Source: Phaeosaccion multiseriatum (taxonomy: Eukaryota; Ochrophyta, other classes). From it: a stretch of 64,000 bases of DNA. Below, piece after piece: positions 1-15,500 of this stretch (the first letter of the stretch is position 1; the number at the start of each line of letters is the position of its first letter). Location of the stretch: NCBI GenBank assembly GCA_965112735.1, contig OZ218957.1:1364001-1428000 (forward strand), given 5' to 3'. The notes below the pieces were generated by a model. That model was given only the letters and a program-made list of their open reading frames with translations, did not search any database and had not been told where the DNA came from. A program made the translations under genes and the position numbers.

Positions 1-941
1 CCTCCAAAGAACTATGGGCAGCTGATGGAGAAGGCCAGCACGTGGCTCAAGCCGGAGGGAAAGCTGTTTGTGCACATCTTTTCGCACAAGGACTTCCCGT
101 ACCACTTCGAGATCGATGACGGCTTCATGGGAAAGTACTTCTTCACGGGCGGAACAAGTGAGTACAGCAGTGAAGGAGTGAGTCGAGTGGTGGAGGGAGG
201 GAGTAGGCGACTGTGTATGCGTGCGTGTGTGTGTGCGTGAATGGGTCGGTTGGCTTGGTCAGTGAAGTGAGTGAGCGAAGTGAGGAGTGAGGGAGTGAGG
301 AATCCATTGAGCGAGACAGGAAGAGGGTGTGCGTGCCTTGCTCTTTCACCAAGGTGACCGGCGCTCTCATCTTATGCTGGTGCCCCCCCCCCATATAGCC
401 TGCTCACCCCCCCCCCTCCCTCCCTCCCTCCCTCCCTCCCTCCCTCCTTCCCTCCCTTCCTCCAGTGCCTTCGGACGACCTTCTGCTCTACTTCCAGGAC
501 CACTTCAAGATCCAGCGTCATTGGAGAGTCAACGGCACGCACTACTCCAAGACGTCGGAGGCTTGGCTAAAGCAGATGGATGACAACAAAGCAGAGGTGT
601 GTGTGTATGTGTGTGTGTGTGGCTAAAGCAGATGGACGACAACAAAGCAGATCTGTGTGCGTGTGCTATGTGTGAGACAAACGTCACGAGAAGGGAACGA
701 AGGTAGTCCAATAGCTCCTCCTCTGATATCTCCTCCCTCTCTCCCTCCCCGCCTCTCTCCCCCCCCGCCTCTCCCCCCCCCCAAGATTATGCCCATTCTG
801 ACAAAGATCTACGGAGAGGGAGAGGAGACCAAGTGGTTTGTTTACTGGAGGCTCTTTTACATCGCATGCGCGGAGCTGTTCGGCTTCGCGGGTGGCGAGG
901 AGTGGCTGGTGAGCCACTACCTCTTCCAAAAGGCGACATAG
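1..941 (+). CDS. CFA-synthase/coclaurine N-methyltransferase-like methyltransferase, 3' part
   Basis: The gene is cut by the window start. Three exons join in frame: 1-157, 466-596 and 786-941 (stop TAG 939-941), giving 147 visible residues. The split codon at the first junction restores GGTMPSDDLLLYFQDHF, and later residues HWRVNGTHY, KTSEAWLKQMD and AELFGFAGGEEW follow the C-terminal half of plant coclaurine N-methyltransferase-like and cyclopropane-fatty-acyl-phospholipid synthase-type enzymes. These transfer a methyl group from S-adenosylmethionine to an amine or an unsaturated lipid. The SAM-binding Rossmann core lies upstream of the window and cannot be checked, so the substrate stays open. 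The C-terminus SHYLFQKAT resembles the usual family end, so the 3' end looks complete. Introns carry CCCT and GT repeats; the second holds a copy of the end of exon 2. Confidence 0.85.
413..457. repeat. (CCCT)n microsatellite in intron 1
   Basis: A run of CCCT units sits directly before the exon 2 acceptor of the methyltransferase gene and serves as its polypyrimidine tract. Confidence 0.85.
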
Positions 942-1618
942 ATCGCAGACACAATTTTGCCTCTTTTTTGTTATATCGTACAGCCACAGCCGTCTATACA
1001 CGACTGTGCCACAACATGCTTCATGCTCGGCCCTATCTTGTTTTACGCTCGCCCTGCTTTCGGGAGACTGCCGTACGACGACACGATCCTCCTTTCATTT
1101 TCATTTCGGGGCTAATCTAAGAACCTACTTCATCCTACATGGAAGTGTGCGCTCCGAAAGCTGTCGGCTGTTATAAAAATAGCCTTCGGGAGGGGCGAGC
1201 AATACATTATTACAGAAGAAACTATCTTTTAATCTAAAAAAAAACAAGAGGGGGGAGAAATCATCTCACCAAAGTACAGCTCCAGTCCCGAGGTATCAAC
1301 GTCCGCGCCTCTTCTTCTCCCTCGCCCCCACCATGCCCTCCTCCAGCACCTCCCACTCGTCCTGGTCTACAATAAAAGGATACCCCAACACCTCTCAGCT
1401 GGGTACCCCAACACCACACACCTCTCTGTAGGATATCCCATACACTTGTATGTATCCTGCGCGACAATCAAGAAGCACCTAATGCTTGACGTGTGCGCAG
1501 AGTATTGCGGTGCACTGTTGTGGTTTTCTCCCCGCCCCCCCCCCTCTCTCTTACAACTGTACCTCTCTCTGTTGTATGTATATGTGTGTGTGCTCATTTG
1601 CACCTTGCCTTCATCATG

Positions 1619-1669
<51 letters not shown>

Positions 1670-1697
1670 GTCTCTGTGTGTGTTTGTGCGCGCGTGC
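942..1697. other. Convergent intergenic region
   Basis: This lies between the 3' ends of the methyltransferase (+) and fructokinase (-) genes. It holds an A-rich stretch near 1236, AATAAA near 1372 on the plus strand, short repeats of a CCCCAACACC type near 1383-1425, and a (CT)n run at 1621-1663. On the minus strand about 1293-1370 there is a short acidic-then-basic reading frame (VDQDEWEVLEEG, later REKKRRGR, then stop) preceded by a good TTTTATTGTAG acceptor. I could not join it in phase to the fructokinase. Confidence 0.6.
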
Positions 1698-4242
<2,545 letters not shown>

Positions 4243-4579
4243 GCTGTCCGCGCCCGCAATGCTCCAATTAAAGTAGAAGTTCGCTGTGCTCACGTCGAGA
4301 GGGCCAACCCGTTGATAAAAGGGGGTGCAAAAGACCGCCATCGACTGCCTTCCTTTCTCAATCTCCCGCATTCCACTGCATCGCACTTTTGCACACTTTT
4401 GTTCTACAAACAGGCCCTTTAAACGACCACAACCTACTGAGATGAGGTAGACCAGATCAACACCATCCACCACGTCACCAGGCCTTTCCTGATGCTCGCA
4501 GCAGCAGCAGTAGACGCCACTGAAGAGGAAGGGAGAGAGCAGGGAAGAGACATTCTAAGAGAGGACTAGGCCTTTCCTG
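4243..4579. promoter_or_regulatory. Divergent promoter region, fructokinase / USP
   Basis: The 337 bp between the two start codons should hold both promoters and 5' UTRs. I see no clear TATA box. The phrase AGGCCTTTCCTGATG occurs twice (about 4479-4493 and 4568-4582), the second overlapping the USP start, so a short direct repeat flanks the USP start region. A CAG run near 4500 is the only other structure. Confidence 0.5.
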
Positions 4580-7500
4580 ATGCCAGCAGGGAATGGGAGA
4601 GAAAAAGGGGATGAAGGCGGACATGAAAGGCAGGAGGAGCCAGAGATGGTCTCGGAATGGGCCGCTCTGGCTTTCAACTATCTCCCTTCGATTGCAAAGC
4701 CCGACGGAGCTCTATCGAGACGAGCATCTGTTGTTGCAGTAGTGAATGCCTTTGAAGCAAAGCTGGAGGAGTGCTTGGCGACTCTACGGGCGCTTCGGGA
4801 CTCAGGTGTTCGTCGTGAGCACGAGGAAGGGGGCAGGAGGGGGTCCCCCAAGGATGAGGCAGAGGAGCAGGAGCAGGAGAGGGTTGCATCAGAGCTGACG
4901 GCCTGTAGACTGCAAGAAGTGGCCTGCGCAGAGCTCCCTTGCCTTTTTGAAGCGCTGCACATCTCGGCAAGCCTCGGGCCGAGGGAAGCGGAGCGGGTGG
5001 TGGCGTTTTACCGAGTTGTACTGCGCTTCATCACTGGCTGCTTGAGCCTCGACGTCCTCCAGCGCCGTCCTCACGCCTTCCCCCTGGAGCCTCTATACCA
5101 CATCCTCCTCCACTTGTCGTCCTTCGACCCACAGCCGCTGCAGTACCTAAAGAAGGCGTATCTGGGGACCACTCTATTTCAACACCACGGTCGGCCCGTG
5201 TGGCGCGCCTACCTGGCACGAAGCTCTCACTTTTGGCCGGACGAGGGAGGTAAGCTTGCTGTCCCTGTCGAGGCCGTGGGATGGAGAGTCTACGTGCATG
5301 ATGAGTGGGGCGAGCTCAGGAGTCGCGCACGGAGGAGGAGGCGGAGTAGCAGCAGCAGTAGCAGTAGTAGCACTGGCAGCAGCAGCAGCAGTAGACGAGG
5401 ACGGCATCAGGAGAGGACAGGGGGCGAACAGCAAGGAGGGGGGGCTCACCAGCAGCGACAAACCGGGGTCAGTCTCAGCCTGGAGAAGCCGTGGGTCCAG
5501 GCCACGATTGTGTCGGTGCGGCGAGTGCTGCACGGGGGTGGAGGGGGTGGCGAGGCAGAGACCACAACCAACTTGCATTCGCTCCGATTAGAGTGTGTGC
5601 TCTTGTCCGATCTCGACGCTCCAGACTATAGACAAGTGGGGGGTGCAGACGAGGCTTCGAGCCAGGGCGTAGTGGTAGAGGCTAATCTCAGTCATGTTAA
5701 CCTTCGCTGGGTGGAGCGTGTTTCAGACCAGACGGGCGGGAGTGACGCCACACAGGGGGGGGGCGTAGCAATAGGACCGCCTGGCTTCGAAGATCAGAGG
5801 GGCCCTGGAAGGCTCAGCCACAGTGCCGCTGATGAGGGGCGGCGAGTGAAAATCTGGTGGGAGAGGTACAACTGCTACTACCATGGGACCGTCCAGAGGT
5901 GGGACGCTGCCACTCGCGGGCACGTCATTGCCTATGACGACGGAGAGGTAAGGCCCTACCGAATGGAGACCAAGCAGTACTTCCTAGTGGGACCCGACAC
6001 TGAGAGCGACACGCAGCAGCACCACCAGCAGCACCAGCAGCAGCAGCAGCAGCAGTTGGTGGTACAGCAGGAGGAGGCTGTGCAGGAGGGGCTGCAGCCT
6101 GCGGAGTCGACGACCAACAGCGCCGCCCAGTGGGTGAGGAGGGTACCTGCGCATCAAGCCACCTCAGTCAGTCTGTACCAGCTGCAGCTCATGGAGGCCT
6201 TTGGGGAGATGGGTGGGTGGACGGCTGTGGCGTCTCATCTGAGGGCAGAGGAAGGCGTGTCCTTCGGAGATGTGCAGCTCTGTCTGCGGATGCTTCCCTT
6301 CCTGCGCATGAGACTTGCTCCGTGGGCCTTCAGAGAAGTGCTTTGGGACATGAAGGAGTGCCTCCCTTCGGCCATTCTCAGCCTCAGCGACGACCATGTG
6401 AGTGAATGAGTGAGTGGGTGAGGGAGTGAGTGAGTGAGTGAGTGAGGGAGTGAGTGAGGTGTGATGATGGGTGGATGGGTAGATGAATTAGATGGACGGA
6501 TGGATGGGAGGGAGGGAGGGAGCAGTACTGGACCTACCTGTGTTGCGCTTGGCTGTACACATGCACACATAACAATAAGGCTCGGCCGACTGGCCCTCCT
6601 CGTATTATGATCGAGATCGAGATCGAGATCGAGATCGAGATCGAGCCAGCCGTTGGTGCTGACTCACCCGCACCCACACACCCGCCTTCCTTCTTTCTTC
6701 CTTCCCCTTTCTCCTCCTCCCCCTACCCACAACACAACCCCCCCCCCCCTCTCTCTCCCTCTCTCTCTCCCTCTCTTTCTCTCTCTCCCTCCCTCTCTCT
6801 CTCTCTCTCTCTCCCCCTTTCTCTCTCCCTCTCTCTCTCCCCTTCTCTCCCCCCCCCCCCCTCTCTTTCTCTCTCTCTCTCTATCTATCTATCTCTCCCT
6901 CTTTCTCTCTCCCTCCCCGCCGTCTCTCTCCCTCTCTCCCCCTCGCCGCAGATCCGCTTGCTTAAGAAAGGCGATGTGGAGCATGCGCAGGCCCTCTTGG
7001 CCCAGGCCCTGACCCTAGCAATGGGCCAGACCAAGGAGGGGGAGCCCCACCCCCGCCTGCAGCACGCCCTCGACGTGCTCTCTCTGGACGTGTCTATGAG
7101 ACTCTTCCGCTGCTCGCAGGTGCGGAGTGAGGTGTGGGCTGACGTGTCTTCTTTCTCCTCCTCCTTCTCCTTCTCCTTATTCTTCTCCTCCTTTTCCTCC
7201 TCCTCCGCCTCCGCCTCCTCCTCCTCCCCCTGCTGCTGCTGCTGCTGCTCTTCCTGCTCCTCCTCCTCGCTCCTCTATCCTTCTTTACCACCTCATCCTC
7301 CTCCTACTGCTGTGCTGCTCTATCCTCCATCCTCCCTGCTTCTCCTTCTCCTTCTCCTCCTCCTCCTCCTCCTCCTCCTCCTCCTCCTCCTCCTCCTCCT
7401 CCTCCCTCCCTCCCTCCCTCCCTCCCTCACCTCTGTTTATTAATGCCCCCCCCCACCCACCCCTTCAGTTGGAGAAGCGGCTGCTGGGCCTCGGACAGAT

Positions 7501-9338
7501 CAAGGCGAAAGTAGAACAAGCAGCAAAGAGCTCGAGTGGTGGCGCGGAAGCAGCCTTTATAGAGAGGTGGCTCCTGGCCTCGGGCTTTGTGGAGGAATTG
7601 ACGGGGGACAGCATGAACGCAGAGCTTGTGCGGAGGGCGGAAGGCGTCCTGTGCTTCTTGGCGAACAGAGACGCCCTCTCCTCGTCTCACCTCGATGCGC
7701 TGTGGCAGGCTAGCTTAGGGAAGCATGAGGCGGAGCGGAAGGTAGGCAGGCTCAAGCGTGGGAGGGGGGCGGGGGGAGAGGAGGGGAATGTGATACATCT
7801 CTCGTTGCTTGGGAAAGGCTCCTTCCTCCTCCTCCTCCTCCTCCTCCTCCTCCTCCTCCTCCTCCTCCCCCTCCTCCTCCTCCTCCTCCTCCTCCTCCTC
7901 CTCCACGTTCTCCTCCTCCACGTTCTCCTCCTCCTCCTCCTCCTCCTCCTCCTCCTCCTCCTCCTCCTCCTCCTCCTCCTCCTCCTCCTCCTCCTCCTCC
8001 TCCTTCTCCTCCTCTCTTCCTACTGCTGCTGCTGCTCCCCCATCAGTGACACCCCCCCCGCCCCCCCTCGACGCCCCGTGCACAACCTCTCTACCTCTTT
8101 ACCTGGTGTCAGGCCCTGTACGAAGTGGTGGCGGGGCTTGTGTCGGTCCTGACACCTCCCAAACGCCTCGTGCTCTTCTCGTGTCTCGCGGAGACGCCCT
8201 TCCGCCACTGCATCAAGGCCACCCTCCACCTCATTTACGAATTCACAGTAAAGACCCTGCAAGCGACTCGACAACAGTCAGATGCAGCCACGGGAGGCAG
8301 CAGCAGCAGCGGCGGCGGCGGTAGTGGCAGTGGTGGTGCGGCAAGTGTGAAGCCACTCCTGGCAGCGTCGGGGGGGGTGTCTGGGGGAGCTTTACCGCTC
8401 TCTCTAGGCGACAGAGCTGGTGGCCCGTCGGGCTCTCCCGTCTTGGAGGCAGGTGGAGGAGATGGTGTGGGGGGAGCAGCAGCAGCAGCAGGAGATGTGG
8501 CGTCGACTTCGAAACTACGAAGGGGACAGGTGCGTGAGTTGCGAGGGTTTTTTTTACTTCCTGAGGATGTTTGTCTGTGCCCTCTCTTCTTGCGGCCGTG
8601 ATGGGTGAGGGATGTTATTTTCTGATCCATCTCTCGCGCAAACCATGACGCTTGTCCCTCCCTCCCTCCCTCCCTCTCTCCCTCCCTCCCTCCCTCCCTC
8701 CCTCCCTCCCTCCCTCCCTCCCTCCCTCCCTCCCTCCCTCCCTCCCTCTCTCCCTCCCTCCCTCCCTCCCTCCCTCCCTCCCTCCCTCCCTCCCTTCCTT
8801 CCTTCCTCCCTCCCTCCCTCCCTCCCTCCCTCCCTTCCTTCCTTCCTCCCTCCCTCCCTCCCTCCCTCCCTCCCTCCCTCCCTCCCCCCTCCTCCTCCTC
8901 CTCCTCCTCCTCCTCCTCCTCCTCCTCCTCCTCCGTACACCACCATCCCTTCCATCAGGTGGTACACTCTCTGGAGAAGGACTGGCTCGGCTATGGCCTG
9001 CTCTGGTCCTTCATCCAAGACGGTGGCTCCCCCAGCAGCAGCAGCACCACCACCACCACAACCAGCAGCAGCAGCAGCAGCCCGGCCGGAAGCAACGGGT
9101 CGGCAGGCATATCAGCAGAGCTGACGGCTGTGGCAGTGGACCTCCTAGTCCAACTGCTGCAGGAGCCCGAGATCTCCGAGCAGAGGGGCCCTCTCGTGAC
9201 CCGCTGCATCCAGAACCTGCGCATGCATCGCAGCGTGCCCACGTCCCTCATGGTGCTAAGGAGGGCCATTTGCACCCTCCCGCTGCAGACCAAGGGGTTC
9301 TTTGGCGGTTTCGTGGGTGAGTCGGGGAGAGAGAGAGG

Positions 9339-9370
<32 letters not shown>

Positions 9371-10575
9371 AGGGCTGGGTCTCCGTATGGGTCGCCCCAC
9401 ACGTGCTCACATCTAGTCCCCTTCCCTTGTGCCTCTACACGCCGTATGCGTCCTTCTCGGCAACCCCCCCCCCCCTTTCTCCTCCTCTCTCCCCCTCTTC
9501 CCCTCAACGACACCTCCCTCCTAACCCCCTTCGTTCTGCCTGCCCCTTCCCCTCCCTCTGCCCCGCCACCTCCCTCCCTTTGCCCCCTTGAACCAAAGGC
9601 TTTGGAAGGAGCAAGGAGAACAGCGTGAGCGGGGTGCTCAGTGACCTGGAAAAGTCTCAACAGCTCTCCAAGCTTCTCTTCGACGACCTACACGCCTATC
9701 AGGACTCCATTCGGACACAGTACATAGACATTGGTGGGGGGAGGCGAAGTAGCAGCAATGGCAGTGACTCACTACACTCGGACGCAACGGCAAAGACGAA
9801 GGCAGGGATGGGAGGAGGAGGAGAAGGAGGAGGAGGAGGAGGAGGAGCGAAGCATTCGTCCCGCAAGAGAGAAGCCAAGGCTCTGCAGAGGCTGGAGCAG
9901 ATGCGAGTGCGGGTGCAGGGTGTGGCGACTCGATACACACATGTGGAGCATCTCGAAACGCGCCTCGACTTCCTGCTCTTCACACTCACCAACTCCAGCC
10001 TCATGCTCGACAACACGCAGGTACGGCACGTCGGCGCAGTCGGTGCGGTGTTCGCAGAGAGAGAGAGAGAGACACACACACGCCAAAGAAGGAGGAGGGA
10101 ATGAGGAGGAGCGCGACAGCCCCTCGTGACTGACCACATTTACCCGTATGCCTGTGTACCCGCCTACTCTGCCCTTTGTTATCCTTCGGGGCTCTCATCC
10201 TACATCCGCTCTGCTCTGCTCTGCTCTGCTCTGCCCATATGCCTCTGCTCTGCCCTGCCTGCCCATATCCCTCTACTCTGCCCTGCCCTGCCCTGCCCTG
10301 CCCATACGCCTCTGCTCTGCCCTGCATGGCCGCTATACCTCTTTTCTGCTTCTCCCAGCTGGACTCTCTGTGGCGGTGCGTAGTAGAGGGCGCCATGACT
10401 GCGGCAAGCTGCGACGCTGCCCTCGACCGCATGCTCGTCCTCTGCGGCTCGGCCATGGGCAGCAGCGCCAGTGTAAGTGCTAGTGTGGTGGCCCAGCCTG
10501 TCCACTCACAGAATGTCAACCAAGCAGCCGTGTCGTCTTCGGCAGCAGCGGCGGCGTCGGTGGCATCAGCATCAG

Positions 10576-10606
<31 letters not shown>

Positions 10607-12537
10607 AGCAGCAAGCGGCGAGGGCAGCAGTGGCGTGAGGGGCATGAGGGGAGTGAGGAGCGTTGGGGAGGGCATTTTGGGGCCCATGCCTGCTGTGGCG
10701 GAAAGTGCCTTACCCTTCCTGCTGCGGGACGTGCTGCCCAGGATGGTGAACAAGGCACCCTCGGAAGGTAAGTACACAAAGAGGCCCACAGGACGGACGG
10801 ACTCAGGGAACACCCTTCTTGTTGTTGTTCTTGTTGTTGTTCTTCCTTCCTTCTTCTGCTCCTTCTACTTTCTCCCCCCCCCCCTTGTTGTTTTGGCTAG
10901 GGTTGGAGTGTTGTTTTTGTGCTGTCGTTTGACGAGCGCGTTGTGTGTCACATTTGAGTCACGCAAGTACAGTAGCAAAAGTTTTTTTGTTCTTTTTGTC
11001 TTTCTGAACCGACCAACCCCTTTCTCTTCTCGTGTTCGCGCTCTATCTCAGGCATGCGACCAGGCCTAGGGAGACTCTTCACTTTGCTGTTCCTGTACTT
11101 GAACGAGCAGGCCAAGTTCATTCTGAGGCTTGGGGGGGGACGGGGGGATGTGTCATCGTCAGACGTCACGGGAGGAGAGGAGGGGGGGCGGGGCTACAGC
11201 TAGGGACGGCAGCTGACGGCGGTCGAGGAGGAGGAGGAGGAGGAGGAGGAGGAGGAGGCGATAGCAGGAAGGGTTTAGGCATAGGGACACTCATCGAGAG
11301 TGCCAAGGCAGGGGCAGGGGCGCCAATAGCAAGCAGAGGAGGCGGGCCGAATGGGGCGAATGAGTGGGAGGGGTGGGTACGAGTGGCCTTGGATGTTGTC
11401 GGCTTGCATACGCTGTGGAGCCTCGCACTCGATGCCAGCGACAAACACGTGTGCCAGTCCGCCGGGGACTTACTCCTTCAGCTGCACCTACGCATTGGGG
11501 GAGGGGATGGGGGTGGAGGCATGTCCTCTTCGAGAGGAGGCAAGAAGGAGAAAGGAGGAGGAGGAGGAGGAGGAGGAGGAGGAGGAGGAGGGGATGCGAA
11601 GGGCAACGCCAATTCCTCCTCGTCCTTGGCTACGGCCTCAGCTTCACCCCTCGCTTCGGGCTCGCTCGCCTTAGTGACCTCCTCCTCCTCATCCTCCTCC
11701 TCCTCCGCCTCCTCCTCGGCGAGTCTGTCCAGGGAGGTACGGTCGCAGTTTGTTGACACTTGTCTGCAGAGGATCGGGGAGTCAGTGCCCATCATGCAGC
11801 GTCTCAGAGGCGGCGGCAGCAGCAGGAAGAGGAGTAGAAGCGGTACAAGTAGCTCCACGGCCACGCACACACCCGCTGCCGGCGGTGCTGTCGTCAGTGC
11901 GGAGGAAGATGGAGGAGGAGAGGGAGGAGGAGGAGGAGGAGGAGGAGGAGGAGGAGGAGGAGGAGGAGGAGGAGGAGGAGGAGGAGACGAGGCGCAGAAG
12001 CATACGCGGCGCGTGGGTAGATGCATCTTGCTGCTCAAGAGATTCGTAGACGGCGACAGCAGCAAGCCGGGAGGGGAAGGGCCGAGTCCGACGCACAGGG
12101 TGAGTGAGAGGCGGTCGGCCGGTCAATCGGCCGGTCAGTCACGCGGCTGGCCCCAGGGTACTAACTACGTTGCTCCCCGTTGGTTGTTCGCGTGTGTCTT
12201 GTCTTTGATCTATGCCCGAACTGGCCCAACGCCGCCTCACTCCCTCACTCCCTCCCTCCCTCCCGTATGTAGATGAGTGTTAATTCCTTTCGTCCGAGCG
12301 GCTGTAGCGATGGGTGTCTGTTTCCTTCATGTAAAATCATTCACTGACGTACTTACTTCCTTACGTACAACACACAGGCCGTGACCATTGTGATCCTGAG
12401 CGGAACGGGGCGACTGTCCCCGTTGTTTGAGGCCGACAGTTACGCTTGCAGCTCAGTTGCAAAGCTCCGAAGGGACATCGCCCTCTACATTGGCGAAGAC
12501 GAGAAGGACTTGGAGCTGTGCAAGCGCGTACAGCACC

Positions 12538-12587
<50 letters not shown>

Positions 12588-15500
12588 GGGGGGGGGGCTT
12601 TCGATCGATAGTCAATTGTGTCGTGTGTTATCCCCTCCGATCCGCTAGCGAACTGACGTCGTACTCTGCCCTGCTGTTCCTTGCGCGTTGCCCCTCTTCC
12701 CTTCCAACTCTTTATTACGACTCATTTCCTCCAACCCCGATGATCCGACTCGATCCCTGTCCGATTAGCTTCGGTACGGTGATGGAAGTCATCGAAGCCG
12801 ACGACACTTCGCTGGAAGCTGCCGGCATCGTGAGTAGCGAAGGGACGCCCCGCTTGCGTGGCTACGCTCATCCCAAGGCGAAGCTCAACGGCGTGACGTC
12901 ACCGGCCCCCCGGGGATGCGTGGTCTTGCGGCGCAGGGCCAGCATCGCCAAGGAGGAGAAGGAAGGGGAGGCGGTTGGGGAGGGGAGGGAGGGGAGGGAG
13001 GGGGGAAGCGACTTCGACGGAACTCCTCAACCTCCCTCTTCTCCCACCCCCCCCGGGACGGACTTGATCGTCCTCCCCGATCTCGAGGAGGGATTCTGTG
13101 CTGAGACGTCACCGTGGCTGTGGGCCTCTCTCGCTGTACCCCACGCGCACGAAGGGAGAGGGACAAACGTACGCCCCTTACGCCCTCACTGGAGGCGCTT
13201 CTTGCCGACTTTGCCTACCGGTACTGCTGGCACTGGTGCTGCTGGTGGTAGTGGTGGTGTTGGTACTACAGGGGGGCGTGATGAGATGAACAGCGCTGTC
13301 CCCCTTTCCGGCTCTTCTCACGGCGGGGGCACGGGGGGTGGCGATGCTTTGGAGGGTGGGCGTGTGCTGGCAAGTGTGCCGCGAACACCGAGCAGAATGA
13401 GCAGACCGAACACCGCGAGCAGCCCCGCCGCAAGGCCGCCCACCAAGGGAGGGAAAGGGGAAGGAGGTGTGTCGGGAACGGATGCCTCCACGCCATGTGG
13501 CACAGGGAGCGGCACGGACGGTGCTGGTGCTGGTGCTGGTGGCGGCGCGGCTAGCGGAGGAGGAGGAGGAGAGGAAAAGGCCGTTCCAAAGCTTAAGAGA
13601 ATCACATCTTCTCTTCGGCTGCCCCTTTCCCGCCCCCCTCTGCTGGCCAGCATTACCACAAGCCTCAAGAGCAGTTCTCCCGCCAAGGCTCAGCATCAGC
13701 AGCAGCCTGTCGGCAGCGGGGCCGCGGCGGCAGCTGCTGCCCATACGACTACCGCTGGTACTGCTGCTGCTGCTGCTGCGGCGGCGGCGGCCGCGGCCTC
13801 AGAGGGCGGGCCTCCCGTGGTGAGGGCAGGGGCGGGGGTAGATGGAGCAGGGGCAGGCGATAGTAAGGGGAAGGGGACTGGCCCGAGGGGCCCGAGCAGC
13901 TTCTCTCCCCGAGCGTTTCTGCGGAGCGCGTCTGCTGCTACTTCTGCTACATGCGGCGGTGAAGAGGACGCCGCTATTGGCAGTGGTAGCAGCGCTTCAG
14001 AGGCTGCGGACGACCTCAGGACTCTCCTGCCCTCTCCGCAGCCTCCCGTCAAGCACAAGAAGGGGGCCCTCGTGTTGGCTTTGAAGATGGGAAATGTGGT
14101 GAGGTCTCCACTCTCCGCGAGAGCGCTGCCTTCGCCTCCTTTGAGCGCGAGATGCATCGAATCATCGAGGGGGGAGGGAGGAGGAGTGGACGAAGGAGGA
14201 GGAAGAGGTGGAGGAGGAGGAGGAGGCGGGGGAGGGGGAGGGGGAAGTGAGCAACGAGTGCCAGGGGAGAACCCTTACCACTCCGAGCCCAGCAGCCTCC
14301 TCGGCGACACAAGTGCAGGCCTGAACACGAGCAATAACACCGCCCCGCTGCTGAACTACTTTGATCAGCTCTTCAGCATGCTGGACCTCGAGCTCGGCCC
14401 CACCAAGAGAGATGGCGCCAATGAGAGGGGCAAACTCGCCAGCAAGATGAGACGCACTACAGCTGCTGCAGAGGATTCAACAGCAGCAGTTGGTGACGGT
14501 ACATCAGCGTCGTCTGTGGACGTTCGTCGGTCTGTGTCTTCAATGGGGGCGTGGGACACAGGTGTGGACTTCAACGCGGCCATTTGGCACATTGTGCAAG
14601 CGCTGCCTATTCACATGTCGCTGCTCAACGAGCTCAGGAGTCTCAGCTTCGTGGGGAGTGGCTGCCACTGCACCACACAGTGCCCCAGCCCTATGCAATG
14701 CCCCTGTCCTATGCAATGCCCCGACCCTGCCGTGTGGTACTCTGTACTGGACCCCTCCTGCCCCTACAAGATGCTGTACGCACTGCAGGTGAGTGAGTGA
14801 GTGAGTGAGTGAGGGGGTGAGGGAGGGAGGGAGGAAGCCAGGGGGAGTGCGTGACTGAGTGAGGGAGTGAGTAAGTGGGTGGGTGGGTGGGTGAGTGAAG
14901 GAATGGGTGGATGAGTTGAGTGAGTGAGAGAGTGAGTCAGTGGCTGAGTGACTGGAGTGATTGAGTGGAGTGAGTGAGTGAGTGAGTGAGTCGAGGGCGT
15001 GACCCCGACCCGGGAGCTCTGCTCCTTCCTATCACCCTCTCCCAACGCTCTTCCTTCTCCCCCCCCCCTCCTCCTCCTCCTCCTCCTCCTCCTCCTCCTC
15101 CTCACCCTCCTCCTCCTCCTCCTCCTCCTCCTCCTCCTCCAGGTGTTGGATTCGCTCGCCACCGCCCCTGAGAACATGTTTCACACGTCGGCCTTGCTGA
15201 CGTGGTCCCTCTGCTTCATCGAATTGGGAGGCGTGACCCATTTAATCGCCGTCCTCAGGGACCTGTGCAGGCAAATCGTCTCCCTAGAAAAGGCAAAAGC
15301 AGCAGCGGCGGCAGCAGCTGTAGCAGCGAGAGCAGGCGGGGGGAGGAGTCAGAGAAGAAGGAAGAAGAGCGGGAACGGGGTGGGGGATTTTCCTGCCTCT
15401 TCTGCACCTGCATCTGCATCTGCATCATCGTCTTCCTCTGTCCCCTCCTCCTCTTCTCCTTCTTCTCCTTCTTCCTCTTCGTGGTCGTGGTCGTCCACTA

